Shown: positions 49,232 to 60,842, counted from the stretch's first letter. The stretch is DNA of 64,000 bases from Flavobacteriales bacterium (GCA_024103275.1 JAGFIV010000090.1:1-64000), one strand, 5' to 3'. Numbers and translations are program-made. The notes: generated by a model not told the origin, from the sequence alone.

Positions 49232-51634
49232 ATGAAAGGCAGGATCTTCCTCTTGGGCTTGGCGACGATCACGGGCATGACCCTTTCGGCCCAAGTGAAA
49301 TTGACGGGCACGGTATACGATGCCACAGACGCACCGGTGCCCTTCGCAAGCGTGTTTTTCACCGACCGTGGATGGTCGGTGGCCGCCGACGCACAAGGAC
49401 GCTTTCAGGCCGGGGGGCTGGTCCCGGGCGGATTGCGGCTGCGGATCAGCGCCGTCGGCCTTGAAACATTGGACACGTTGGTGCACATGGAAGCGGGCGG
49501 CAACGCCATGCGCTTCACCTTGCGCCAGGCCACGCGTGAACTGGCGCCGGCGGAGGTGACGGCCCTTCGGGCGGGCGACCGCGCCCCCTTTGCCAAAAGC
49601 GTGGTGACCGCGGAGGAGATCCAGCGCAACAACAACGGCACCGACCTGCCCTTCCTGCTGGACATGCAGCCCAGCCTGGTGGCCACCAGCGATGCAGGCA
49701 CCGGCATCGGCTACACCGCCATGCGCATCCGCGGCAGCGATGCCACACGCACCAACATCACCATCAACGGCGTTCCCTTCAACGATGCCGAAAGCCAAGG
49801 TGCCTTCCTGGTGAACCTGCCCGACCTGGCGGCCAGCGCCGAGGATATCGAGGTGCAGCGCGGCGTAGGTACCAGCACCAACGGTCCGGGCGCCTTCGGG
49901 GCCAGCATCAACCTGCGCACCACCGCGGTGAAGGCAAAGGCATGGGGGACCGTTAGCGCGGGCGGCGGCTCGTACAACACGCAGCGCTACGCCGTCAGTG
50001 CAGGCACGGGCCTGCTCGGCAGCTCCAATGCCTCGCGGTTCAGCCTCGATCTGCGCCTGTCGTCCATCACCAGCGATGGATATATCGACCGGGCCACGGC
50101 CGACCTGAAGAGCTACTTCCTCCAAGGCGCGTGGGTGGGGAAGGGGCGCTCGCTGCGCTTCATCACCTTCCGCGGAAAGGAAGTGACCTACCAGGCCTGG
50201 GACGGTGTGCCGCGCGAGGTGATCGATACCAACCGCACGTACAACGGCTTCACCTACGACAACCAGGTGGACAATTACGACCAGACGCATTACCAAGTGC
50301 TCTTCGACCAGCAGCTGGGGAAGAACGCCGTGCTCAACCTCACCCTCTTCCGCGTGCTGGGTGCCGGCTACTACGAGCAGTACAAGCCCAACGACAAGCT
50401 GTCCACATACGGGATTGCCTCGCCGCTGGTGGTGAACGGCGACACGCTCACGCGCACCGACATCATCCGCCGCCGCTGGCTGGACAACGTCCTCTGGGGC
50501 GCCAACCTCAGTGCCGCCATCAAGCTGGGCGCCCACACGCTCATCCTTGGCGGCAGCTACAGCGACTACCGGGGCGACCACTTCGGCGAGGTCATCTGGG
50601 CGCGCTACGCGGAAAACATCGGCATCCGCCACCGCTACTACGGCAACGACGCACATAAGACGGACGCCAACGCCTACGCCAAGTTGACCTATGCCCTGCG
50701 CGGTAACCTGGACCTGTACGGTGACCTGCAACTGCGCACGGTGGGGTACCGTTTCCTTGGCATCAACCACCAACTGCAGGACATCACCCAGCACGTGGAG
50801 TGGACCTTCTTCAATCCCAAGGCGGGCCTGTTGTGGCGGCTGGCGCCGGGTGTGCAGGCATACGCATCCGCTGCCGTGGCCAACCGGGAGCCATCGCGTG
50901 CGGACCTGCAGGAGAACACTTCGGACCAGCGCGTCCGCGGTGAGCACCTGCTGGATTATGAGCTCGGTTTCGACCGCCGAACCGGCAGGTGGAACATGGG
51001 CCTCAACCTATTCTACATGGACTACACGGACCAGCTGGTGCTCACAGGCGAGCTGGGCGATACCGGTGCCGACCTGCGCACCAACGTGCCTAAGAGCCAC
51101 CGTGCGGGCGTGGAACTGACGGGGGGCGTGCAGCTGGCCAGGCCCCTGGTGTGGAAGGCCAACGCCACGTTCAGCACCAACAAGCTCGACGGTTTCACGG
51201 AATACGTGGACGACTGGGACAACGGCGGGCAAGTGGCCATTGCCCACGGCCGAAGCAACCTCTCGTTTTCGCCTTCCGTGATCGCGGGCAGCGAACTGCG
51301 CTGGCAACTTTGGAATAAGCGGGCCAAAAGCAGCTTTGACCTGGCCTGGATCAGCAAATACGTGGGACGGCAGTACCTCGACAACACCACCAGCTCCGAT
51401 CGCATGCTGGATGCCTACTGGGTGAACGACCTGCGCCTGAACGCCACGATCCTCAACGTGAAAGGCACCAGGTTCATCGACCTCAACCTCACCGTGCGGA
51501 ACCTCTTCAGCGAGCTTTACGAGAGCAACGGCTGGAGCTACGGCTACATCAGTGAGGGGCGGAGGCAGGAGATGGTCAATCTCTTCCCGCAGGCACCGAT
51601 CAACGTGCTGGGCGGGGTGAGTGTATCGTTTTGA
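49232..51634 (+). CDS. TonB-dependent receptor, probably for thiamin
   Basis: 800 aa: signal peptide (KGRIFLLGLATITGMTLSAQ), CarboxypepD_reg-like domain (21-100), plug with the TonB-dependent receptor pattern (MRIRGSDATRTNITINGVPFND), and a beta barrel ending in VSVSF with a terminal Phe. The TPP riboswitch directly in front means it is shut down when thiamin pyrophosphate is plentiful. Such receptors in Bacteroidota are predicted thiamin transporters, so that is the best substrate guess. Confidence 0.93.
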   Translation: MKGRIFLLGLATITGMTLSAQVKLTGTVYDATDAPVPFASVFFTDRGWSVAADAQGRFQAGGLVPGGLRLRISAVGLETLDTLVHMEAGGNAMRFTLRQATRELAPAEVTALRAGDRAPFAKSVVTAEEIQRNNNGTDLPFLLDMQPSLVATSDAGTGIGYTAMRIRGSDATRTNITINGVPFNDAESQGAFLVNLPDLAASAEDIEVQRGVGTSTNGPGAFGASINLRTTAVKAKAWGTVSAGGGSYNTQRYAVSAGTGLLGSSNASRFSLDLRLSSITSDGYIDRATADLKSYFLQGAWVGKGRSLRFITFRGKEVTYQAWDGVPREVIDTNRTYNGFTYDNQVDNYDQTHYQVLFDQQLGKNAVLNLTLFRVLGAGYYEQYKPNDKLSTYGIASPLVVNGDTLTRTDIIRRRWLDNVLWGANLSAAIKLGAHTLILGGSYSDYRGDHFGEVIWARYAENIGIRHRYYGNDAHKTDANAYAKLTYALRGNLDLYGDLQLRTVGYRFLGINHQLQDITQHVEWTFFNPKAGLLWRLAPGVQAYASAAVANREPSRADLQENTSDQRVRGEHLLDYELGFDRRTGRWNMGLNLFYMDYTDQLVLTGELGDTGADLRTNVPKSHRAGVELTGGVQLARPLVWKANATFSTNKLDGFTEYVDDWDNGGQVAIAHGRSNLSFSPSVIAGSELRWQLWNKRAKSSFDLAWISKYVGRQYLDNTTSSDRMLDAYWVNDLRLNATILNVKGTRFIDLNLTVRNLFSELYESNGWSYGYISEGRRQEMVNLFPQAPINVLGGVSVSF

Positions 51635-51679
51635 AACGGATGGGAGTGTGTGGATTCGCGGGGCCGCTGATCTCTGCCA
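51635..51679. other. Short spacer between the receptor gene and the repeat array
   Basis: 45 bases with no gene; the palindrome array begins right after it. Confidence 0.6.
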
Positions 51680-52544
51680 GATCCATTCATGGCCATGAAT
51701 GGATCCATCCTGCTGATGGCCAATGCGGTGCCGCTTTTTCGGGCTGAAAGCCGGGTGATGACCAGCCTTGGCTGACAGTTGACGTATTCATGGCCATGAA
51801 TGGATCCATCCTGCTGATGGCCAATGCGGTGCCGCTTTTTCGGGCAGAAAGCCGGGTGGTGACCAGCCTTGGCTGACAGATGACGTATTCATGGCCATCA
51901 ATGGGTCGCGATTCGTTAAGGCCAGTGCCGTCTCGCTCATTGCGGCCATCAGCCAGGGGAAGACCAGCATGGGGTCGTGGATGACATGAGCGTAGTGGCG
52001 CAGGGGCGCGCGGGTCTTACTGTAGTCATGGCCATGAATTCGTCATGGGTCGGCCCAGGCTGGCCCACACCCGGCTTTCTGCCCGAAAAAGCGGCGCCGC
52101 ATTGGCCATCAGCAAGATGGACCCATTCATGGCCATGAATACGTCATCTGTCAGCCAAGGCTGGTCACCACCCGGCTTTCTGCCCGAAAAAGCGGCACCG
52201 CATTGGCCATCAGCAGGATGGATCCATTCATGGCCATGAATACGACAACCGTCCGCCAAGTCCGGTCCTCCCCCGGCTTACAGCCCGAAAACGCGGCACC
52301 GCATCTGCCCTCAGCCGGACGGATCCCTTCATGGCCCGGCATGGACTTATCCTCCTGATGGCCAATGTCGTGCCTCTTTTTCGGGCAGAAAGCCGGGTGA
52401 TTACCAGTCTGGGCTGACAGATGACGTATTCATGGCCATGAATGGATCCATCCTGCTGATGGCCAATGCGGTGCCGCTTTTTCGGGCAGAAAGCCGGGTG
52501 GGGACCAGCCTTGGCTGACAGATGACGTATTCATGGCCATGAAT
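51680..52544. repeat. 101-bp palindrome-bounded repeat array in both orientations
   Basis: Nine copies of ATTCATGGCCATGAAT or close variants start at 51685, 51786, 51887, 52024, 52125, 52226, 52327, 52428 and 52529. Adjacent copies are exactly 101 bp apart, except for one 137-bp step. The 85-bp segments between them are the same sequence, read forward in units 1-2, reverse in units 3-5 and forward in units 6-7. The first palindrome extends to 26 bp (51680-51705). Units also contain CAGCC/GGCTG and GCTTT/AAAGC hairpins. The array fills the convergent gap between the thiamin receptor and the PcrB-type gene. It encodes no plausible protein. Confidence 0.92.
51903..52023. other. Unique spacer within the 101-bp array
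   Basis: 121 bp not related to the repeat unit, located where the orientation changes from forward to reverse. On the minus strand it can be read as IHDPMLVFPWLMAAMSETAL, weakly like the C-terminus of the neighbouring PcrB-type protein (EEDPELMFAMSEAVHG), so it may be a decayed copy of that 3' end; this is tentative. Confidence 0.45.
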
Positions 52545-52558
52545 ACGTTGGGATCCGC

Positions 52559-53296
52559 TCACCCGTGCACCGCCTCGCTCATGGCGAACATCAGCTCGGG
52601 ATCTTCCTCGAAGGCCGTGCCCACCACCAGCACGTCGGCACCGGCGGCGCAGAGTTCGCGGGCTTGTGCACCGGTGTGGATGCCCCCGCCGATCACAATC
52701 GGCAGTTGGACCTCCTGTCGCACGGCCGCCACCATTTCCGGTGAAACATGCCGATCGGCCCCGCTGCCGGTGTCCATATAGATGGTACGCAGGCCCAGCA
52801 GTTCACCAGCCAGGGCCGTGGCCGCGGCGATGCCGGGCTTGTCGTGCGGAATGGGCACGGTCTGGCTCACGTAGCTCACCGTAGTGGGCTTGCCGCCGTC
52901 CACCAGCATGTAGCCGGTGGGGATGGCCTCCAGGCCCAAGGCGCGGATGGTGGGGGCGGCCGTGACGTGGTGGCCGATCAGCAGTTCGGGGTTGCGCCCA
53001 CTGATCAAGGACAGGAAGAGAACGGCATCGGCGTGGCGGCTCAATTGGGCAGGGCTTCCGGGGAAGAGTACCACCGGGCGATCGCTCCATTGCTTCACCA
53101 GTTGCACGCAGCGGTCGAAAGCAGTCGTGGTCAGCAGGCTTCCACCCACGAAGATCAGGTCCGCCCGGGCCATGCAAGCGTTCTGCACGACCAACGCCAA
53201 GCGCTTTTCGTCGGCCCCGAAGTCTGGATCGATCAGCACCGCCAGCAGCTTGCGCCCTTCGGCCTTGGCCGCTTCCATCTGCCCAAGCACGGTCAT
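52559..53296 (-). CDS. PcrB/GGGPS-family prenylglyceryl phosphate synthase
   Basis: 245 aa TIM-barrel enzyme joining a polyprenyl diphosphate to glycerol-1-phosphate. Signatures: VLIDPDF at the N-terminus, IFVGGSLL, VLFPGSP, SGRNPELLIGHH, YMDTGSGA and IVIGGGIHTGAQA, which bind the phosphate. Bacteroidota have active enzymes of this family, making archaeal-like ether lipid precursors, but the chain length is unknown. A TAAGTTCG near-box ends four bases before the ATG, suggesting a leaderless mRNA. Confidence 0.9.
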   Translation of the reverse strand: MTVLGQMEAAKAEGRKLLAVLIDPDFGADEKRLALVVQNACMARADLIFVGGSLLTTTAFDRCVQLVKQWSDRPVVLFPGSPAQLSRHADAVLFLSLISGRNPELLIGHHVTAAPTIRALGLEAIPTGYMLVDGGKPTTVSYVSQTVPIPHDKPGIAAATALAGELLGLRTIYMDTGSGADRHVSPEMVAAVRQEVQLPIVIGGGIHTGAQARELCAAGADVLVVGTAFEEDPELMFAMSEAVHG

Positions 53297-53485
53297 GGGG
53301 CGAACTTAACGCACGGGCCTCTTTCCCCGGTCAACGCGACCTTCCGGGTGTGAGGAAACCGGCCTGCAGGCCAACGCACCAGGGCGATCCGCGCAGGGTA
53401 CGTGCGATGGTGAGGAATTTCACACAAGCAAAACAACATCGGCTCCACGAAAGACCCTACCTTCTCCAACCCAATTGAACAACCC

Positions 53486-54316
53486 ATGCCCCGCAACCTC
53501 CTCCTCGCCCTCGCCTGCTCCCTTGCTGTTGCCGCCGCTGCCCAACCCACCTGGCGCTTCCACCTGGCCTTTGAGGATGGGACGGGGGCGAGGGATACGC
53601 TGTGGTTCATCTATGATACGATGGTAACGGTACCGTATTCATATTGGCCGATACCTATAGATCAATACGACTCGGCTCAAAGCAATTTGAATTATGGAGA
53701 CGGCGACTTTCACGTATTCCTTCAAAACAGCATGCAGGACACTTCAAACTCGTTGGCATTTCCATACACGGCCTTTCCGATGTTCGAAACAGGCGACCAT
53801 ATCGATGCCATCAACTGGACCCCGCCCATGACCATCACGTGGGACACCAGCCTGTTCCATGCGCCGTTTTTGCCTTATGATCAAGGAAATATTGAGATTG
53901 CAACGATGACCGGAATTGCCTTTTCCCAGTTTGACCAAGGCGGAGGAGGGTTTGGCATTTTCAACATGTTGATCACGGATAGCGTCACCATCGATCAACT
54001 TTCTGATTTCCTCTTTCCGTTCCCCGTGTATTTCGATTCGGACAACACCATTGACATCGGGGAACACCGGAGTGCCGGTTCATTATTACAGCTATGGCCA
54101 AATCCCGCCCGAAGCATGGTCCATGTCCAAGTCCCCGGAAAGGAAGCCTGGGATGTAGTTGTTTCGGACCTGACCGGTCGGCGTGTCCTCGTTGCGGAGA
54201 ACATGCGAGACAATGAACCTTGGGATGTTTCCTCGCTCCATACCGGCATCTACCTCATCAGTGTACGCACCCACCAAAGCCACATCTACAATGGCACATT
54301 CCAAAAGATTCCTTAG
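53486..54316 (+). CDS. Secreted T9SS protein of unknown function
   Basis: 276 aa with a signal peptide (PRNLLLALACSLAVAAAAQ), a 180-residue region rich in Asp, Tyr and Trp, and a type A sorting domain from about residue 203 (LWPNPARSMVHVQV to NGTFQKIP). The coding region 53640-54320 is visibly more AT-rich than the rest of the window, which may mean recent acquisition. Its 3' end overlaps the following protease gene by 26 bp. Confidence 0.8.
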   Translation: MPRNLLLALACSLAVAAAAQPTWRFHLAFEDGTGARDTLWFIYDTMVTVPYSYWPIPIDQYDSAQSNLNYGDGDFHVFLQNSMQDTSNSLAFPYTAFPMFETGDHIDAINWTPPMTITWDTSLFHAPFLPYDQGNIEIATMTGIAFSQFDQGGGGFGIFNMLITDSVTIDQLSDFLFPFPVYFDSDNTIDIGEHRSAGSLLQLWPNPARSMVHVQVPGKEAWDVVVSDLTGRRVLVAENMRDNEPWDVSSLHTGIYLISVRTHQSHIYNGTFQKIP

Positions 54317-57300
54317 CGCCGCAGTGGCCAGGTTGATTGGAGTGGCAACGACATTCAGTCAGGAATGCCAGTTCGTGGACCCACCACCACCCCAGCAGCT
54401 CGGCGGAGGTGGTGGCACCTATGCCAGTTGGAACGGTTGGTATTTGCCCACCAGCAACACCCTTCGCATTTTGGTGATCTTGGCTGAGGTGCAAGGAGCG
54501 GCGGACAGTCCCGACTGGCCCGCCCATTCCCTGCCCGTGTGGGTGAACAACCCGGATCCGAACATCAACTTGTTCGACCATGCTGTACCGTCGGGCACCG
54601 CAACCGGCTTACTGACCCGTTATTTTCAGGATGCTTCCTCGGGGCAATTCAACGTGATCGCGGATTACCTCTTGGCACCAGGCAATGGGGGGATATTCGA
54701 GGTGCCGAGTGCATCGATATCTTCGACGATTACTGTGGTGAATGCTTCGCTGAGCGCCATTAATACCGGGCACGGGTACACAAGCGTCACGGATTTCGAC
54801 AAGTATACCGCCTACCCGGCCGCCAATACCGGCCCCGGCCTTCCAAAACCCAACATCGCGGATGGCCGCTATGACCATGTGATGTTCATCTGGCGTACCG
54901 GTGGGGCAAACAACAATACGGGCTCGGCTAATCATGGGAGTCCGGGCACCATCCTAGGTTACTCGGCAAATACCTACAGCCAGTTCTCCTCGCACAACGG
55001 CATTCCCATCGACATCATGCGCCACGAATTCAGCCACTTGCTATACGGAGGCAACAACTTCCATACAGGTGGCGGAGGATGGAGCTATGGGACTGAATAC
55101 TTCATCACCTTGGGTAACGGATGGAGCAATATGGGGTTATACAACGGTTCCTTGAATTCCTGGAATGCCTGGGACCGCCAACGCATGGGGTGGAAGACCA
55201 TAGGGTCCACCTTCGAGATCACCGCGCGGAATGCCAGCAATACGGCCTTCAAGAACGGTGATCTGGATGCATCCGTCCCCGGTGATGCCGACACCTACGT
55301 GCTGCGGGACTTTGTCTCCACCGGCGACGCACTCCGCATCAAACTGCCCTTCACGGACCCCAACGACTAATACCCCGAGTTTCTATGGGTGGAAAACCAC
55401 CAAGGCAAGGCGGTGAACGGGAATCCGTTCGATAAATGGCAACATGAAAAACCCGACAATATCTGCGTGGAGGGCGTGGTGCCGGGACTCCAAATGTACG
55501 TTCAAATAGACAAGGAAGTCCGCGAGGCCTCCTCCTCCACACCGATCTATTCCGGGCCAGGCGACCACATCCGCCCGCTCGATGCCAGTGGGCACCACGA
55601 CGTGGCTTTTAATGCTTCCACGGAAGATACTTACTGCGTGTGCTGGGCGTGCGCGGTCCACCCCTTCCGGCGAATCCAGCCCAATCCCCTCACCGGCTCT
55701 GCCGACCGCCACTTTGTTTCCCAGGACCTGGATGCCAACGGGGCATTGGGATTGAATGATTTCCGACAAAACTGGATGGAGGACAACAGTGGCAGCTATG
55801 CCGACAAGCTGTTCTTTTTGGGCAACACCCGGCAGGTATTCACCCCTGGCGGCAATAGCAAGGTAGGCGTGGGTACCAACCCCAGCAGCGCCACCATCAT
55901 GAACCTAGTAGGCTACACTACCACTACCGACAATCAACCAAACCTTCGCCGCATCTACCTCAACGGCGTATCCGTGGAGTTGATGGCGCAGAACCCGGAC
56001 GGGAGCATCAAGGTGAAAGTGCGCTTTGACGATGTGGACGTAACCAACGACGCCCGCTGGTGCGCGGACGAGATCCAACTGAACCCGGTGGCCACGAGCA
56101 CGGGCTATTCCCTGAACGTGACCGCCGGCAACACGATCACCCTGGACGGGGCACCACCGCCACGCGGCGCAGCAGTCCGGAGATGTACAACGGCCAACCG
56201 GTGTTCACCAGCCCCACGTTGATGCGCTGCCCGGCCAGCACGTGGCTCAACCTGGCGCCGGGCGCTGGCTTTACGGTGGACAACGGCAGCACCCTGCGCT
56301 TGGAAAGCGGCAGCCGCATGGACGTGGGCAGCGGCGCGGTGCTGCGCGTAAAGCGGGGCGGCAAACTGGAGCTGATGGGCGGCTCGGTGCTGAATGTATT
56401 GCAGGGCGGGCAGGTGATCATTGAGGAAGACTGGCCGCCCGCGAACTATGGGCGATTGGTTTATCACCAAGGGGCAAGGATAAACCTTGAAGGTTCCAAC
56501 GCGGTCCTTGAATTTGCGGGAGTCCTGGACATTCAACCGAATGCGGTGTTCACGGTTGGCCGAAGCAGCGACCCCGGCACCACGCTCGGCCTTGTGAAGT
56601 TCACCAATTCCCTGCCTGTGAGCAACAACGTGGCGGCCGGGGCCAATTCACGCTTTATTTTACGCAGCACCAGCACCAACAACCGCATCCTGCATGTGGA
56701 ACAGGAAAGCCTGTACGGCCCGGCCACGTTGGTGGAGTTCACCCTGGACAAGGCCCAGGCCACCTTGGCAAACCATGCGCGGATCGTGCCACCGGTCTCC
56801 AACGGATGCGCCATCAACTTTACCGATGCCACGGTGACGAGCCCCACCGGGGTGCGCAATACCCACCGCGGCGTGCGCCTCAACGGCCAAGTGGGCGTGA
56901 ACCTGTACAAAAGCACCTTCAGCAAGGGGGCGTACGGCGTGTACAGCTACAACACCAACTTGGGAAACGGCCTGGCCCCGTACCAGTGCAGCTTCATTGA
57001 CTGTGGCACGGGCCTGTACAATTACGACAAGGGGATCGCTGCCGTGAATTGCAAGTTCGACCAATGCGGCAATGGGCTGGTGTGCCAGCAGCAGTCGCAA
57101 ACAGGCTATTTGACGGATTGCCAGGCCCGTTACAACACGGGCACCGGGATCTTCTTCCAGGGATCGGCCACATTGAAAGTGGTGAATGCGGGATTCGACC
57201 GGAACGCCGTCGGCCTTGCGCTGGACGGGGCCACGGCCGTGGTCTCGTGCGGCACGGTGAGCAACAACGCCAGCTACGGGTTTGCACTGGCCAATGCGGC

Positions 57301-58540
57301 CACCTTGCGCATGGACGATGTGGGAAGCGGGCATGACCCGGTGACGGCGAAAGGCAACCGCACCACGGTGCGGTGCGACCTGGCCAACAACGTTTATCTG
57401 GACTATGGCCACAACAGCCTCAAACCCTTGAGCACGGGCACCCAGAGCGTGCTCAACGGCACGTTCCTGTGCCAACCGTATGCCAACCCCCAACCGGCGC
57501 GGAAGAACAACTGGACCGGCGCGGTGGGCGTGCCGCTGACCAGCGCGGAATACTACATCACCTCGTGCGGGGGCAGCATCGGGTTCAGCGACCCTTCCAG
57601 TGTTGCTGAATCATCCTGCGGGCAATCCCCCATGCTGGTCCCGGGCGGTGGTGATGCCGCATCCCTGTTCGCCGATTGCCCCGACTGCGGGACCGTTGGG
57701 ACCGTGGATGGCATGGACCTGCCCCTGAATGCCGCCCTGTTGGCGGCACTGGCCACCGCGGACCTTGATAGCCTGCCGGACAATGAACTCATTGCCATGG
57801 AGGCGTTCAGTTCCATCTTGGAGAATGCGATGGCCGCACCCAACGCCGAGGAGACCTACCTGCTTGGGGAGGCATACGTATTCCTGATGGAGTCCTTCGG
57901 CGATGCGTTGGCGAAAGGACAGCTTTCCCCGGCCACCGACAATGTCGCAGCATACACTTACACGGGCCTGGTGCTTGATGTGCAGGATGGTCGCCTGGCC
58001 GGAGCCGTGCCGGGCGTGCAGGATGACTTCATCTTCTACACCACCATGGTGAAGGCACAGGCCCTGCGCGCATCCGGGCGATTGAATGAAGCGTTGGCCA
58101 TACTCAACACCGTGCCCGTGCCTGCCGGCGATCTTCAGCAAGCCTACTGGTCCTCCATGCGCTGTTATACCCAAACGGAGTGGGCGGTCCTAAGCGGCAC
58201 ATTGGAATGGGACGAGGTAGAGGCGGCCATGGAAAATTGCGGGAAGCATGGCGCACAGAAGCGCATGGCCTTCTCTGGTACGGACGATGCTGAATGGGCC
58301 GCTGCCCTGCCATCTGTCCGGCCCAACCCCGCCACCCGGGAAGTCTTGGTGCAGGGTTGGCCCGGTACGGAACACACCCTGTTGATCCTGGACCTGGCAG
58401 GCCGCCCGGTAGCCCCCGAGGTCCGATTCAAGGAGCAAGCCACCGTGCCCGTCCACAACCTTTCTCCAGGCACCTATCTCTGCCGCTTCATGGATGCCGA
58501 AGGCCACTCGGCCACGGAGCGTTTGGTGGTGGGCAGGTAG
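54291..58540 (+). pseudogene. Large T9SS metalloprotease gene, broken by a stop and a frameshift
   Basis: The first part has a signal peptide (AHSKRFLSAAVARLIGVATTFS) and a metalloprotease domain with the zinc motif RHEFSHLLYGG (M6/immune-inhibitor-like). The frame is closed by TAA at 55368-55370 in DPND*YPEFLWVENHQ, continues in the same frame to about 56160, then must shift for SSPEMYNGQPVF onward. The remaining ~790 codons form a right-handed beta-helix-like region (repeated VNC.FD..G.G segments) and end in a type A sorting domain (VRPNPATREVLVQG to ERLVVGR). Both lesions are single-base events. Either the gene is decaying or the assembly has errors here. Confidence 0.82.
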
Positions 58541-58595
58541 GGCGGCAGGCGGTTCCTTGCGGTCGAAGTTCGCGTGTGCCTCGCAACCGATGGAT

Positions 58596-58603
58596 TACCT
58601 TTG
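58596..58603 (+). promoter_or_regulatory. -7 box (TACCTTTG) of ahcY
   Basis: Perfect TAnnTTTG, 24 bases before the ATG at 58628. Confidence 0.65.
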
Positions 58604-58627
58604 CACTCTTCAAAAAAGCAAACGACC

Positions 58628-59941
<1,314 letters not shown>

Positions 59942-59959
59942 TACGATCGCGTTCCCGGG

Positions 59960-59990
59960 AAAGGGCCTTCCATCACGGGAGGCCCTTTTT
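59960..59990 (+). terminator. Rho-independent terminator after ahcY
   Basis: Stem AAAGGGCCT (59960-59968) and AGGCCCTTT (59980-59988), extended inside by G-T and G-C pairs, followed by a short T run. It also lies downstream of the lipoprotein gene on the minus strand and may serve both. Confidence 0.8.
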
Positions 59991-60027
59991 CATGACGGAC
60001 CAACGGCGTATCCCGGTGCCCCACCTG

Positions 60028-60462
60028 CTAATTGTAGATGCGCAGGACCTGGGTGTTGGCGTTGAACTGCGTGTGGTATTGCTTCAGCCCCAGCGCCGCC
60101 GGCCCTTGCGTGACGCTCCCGTCCAGCAGCAGGAAGGCGCTGTGGCAGCACAGGGTGTCCCGGGCCATCACCCCGCTGCCGTCCACGGTCACCCGGCATT
60201 GGTCGGCCGGTTGGTAGGTGCAGTGCCGGTCCAGTGCCGAGAATTCATCGGCGTTTTTCCGGTATACGATGATCCCTTCCGAACCGCCGATGATGTACGC
60301 CCATCCGCCCGGCACTTGCAACGCATTGTATTCCGGCAGGTTCAGGTTGATCGCGATGTCAACGCCCACCAAGGGCACGGAGGCTTCGCGGTCCTTCTTG
60401 CAGCCCATGGCCGCAAGGAGGCCCATGGTACAAGCCAGGAAAATGAGGCGGGGGCGGTCCAT
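60028..60462 (-). CDS. Rieske-like lipoprotein with missing cluster ligands
   Basis: 144 aa from the ATG at 60462, with a lipoprotein signal (LLAAMGCKK). The soluble part has the Rieske fold pattern ending CCHSAF and GPAALGLKQYHTQF, but the ligand motifs read CTYQ instead of CxH and LCCH instead of CPxCH, so at least two cluster ligands are gone. It probably no longer binds a 2Fe-2S cluster. A TACCTTTG box at 60496-60503 supports this start. The gene is divergent from the next one. Confidence 0.75.
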   Translation of the reverse strand: MDRPRLIFLACTMGLLAAMGCKKDREASVPLVGVDIAINLNLPEYNALQVPGGWAYIIGGSEGIIVYRKNADEFSALDRHCTYQPADQCRVTVDGSGVMARDTLCCHSAFLLLDGSVTQGPAALGLKQYHTQFNANTQVLRIYN

Positions 60463-60495
60463 CAACGATCCGTCGTGCGTGCAATTTCGGGCAGC

Positions 60496-60503
60496 CAAAG
60501 GTA
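60496..60503 (-). promoter_or_regulatory. -7 box (TACCTTTG) of the Rieske-like gene
   Basis: Perfect TAnnTTTG on the minus strand, 34 bases before the ATG at 60462. Confidence 0.6.
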
Positions 60504-60542
60504 CGGATGGCCGGAAGGCACGAAATTGGCGGCCTGCATCCC

Positions 60543-60842
60543 ATGGACCGCTTGATCATCCGCCTGCTCACCGTGCTATTGCTGGCCGCGGCCGCGGTCC
60601 CCGTGGCTTCGGCTCAGGCGGGCATCAGCCGCAAGCAGCAGGAAAGGATCCAGCGCAAGAAGGAGAAGAAGGACAAGGTGAACGTGAAGAAGGAGGAGAA
60701 GCGCTTGTTGAAAAAGCATTTGTCCAACCAGGACAAGGCCACGCGCAAGCGGATGAAGCGCCACAAGAGGGGCGCGGCGCGGCACGGCAATGCAGGCCAG
60801 CGCGACCCGTTCCTGCGGCGGTGGTTCGGCCACAAGCATTGA
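60543..60842 (+). CDS. Small secreted Lys-rich protein
   Basis: 99 aa with a signal peptide (LIIRLLTVLLLAAAAVPVASAQ) and a strongly basic mature part with many Lys/Arg pairs (KKEKKDKVNVKKEEKRLLKK). No conserved family recognised. The high charge could mediate binding to envelope polymers or nucleic acid, which is only a guess. It diverges from the Rieske-like lipoprotein gene. Confidence 0.7.
   Translation: MDRLIIRLLTVLLLAAAAVPVASAQAGISRKQQERIQRKKEKKDKVNVKKEEKRLLKKHLSNQDKATRKRMKRHKRGAARHGNAGQRDPFLRRWFGHKH

Noticed and set aside
51788-52342. Small proteins encoded by the 101-bp units (MAMNTSS...)
   Set aside because: The period of 101 is not a multiple of three, so the frame breaks at each unit and no long or conserved product results.
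51680-52544. CRISPR array
   Set aside because: The repeating unit is the entire 101 bp, not a short repeat with unique spacers; orientation varies; no cas genes.
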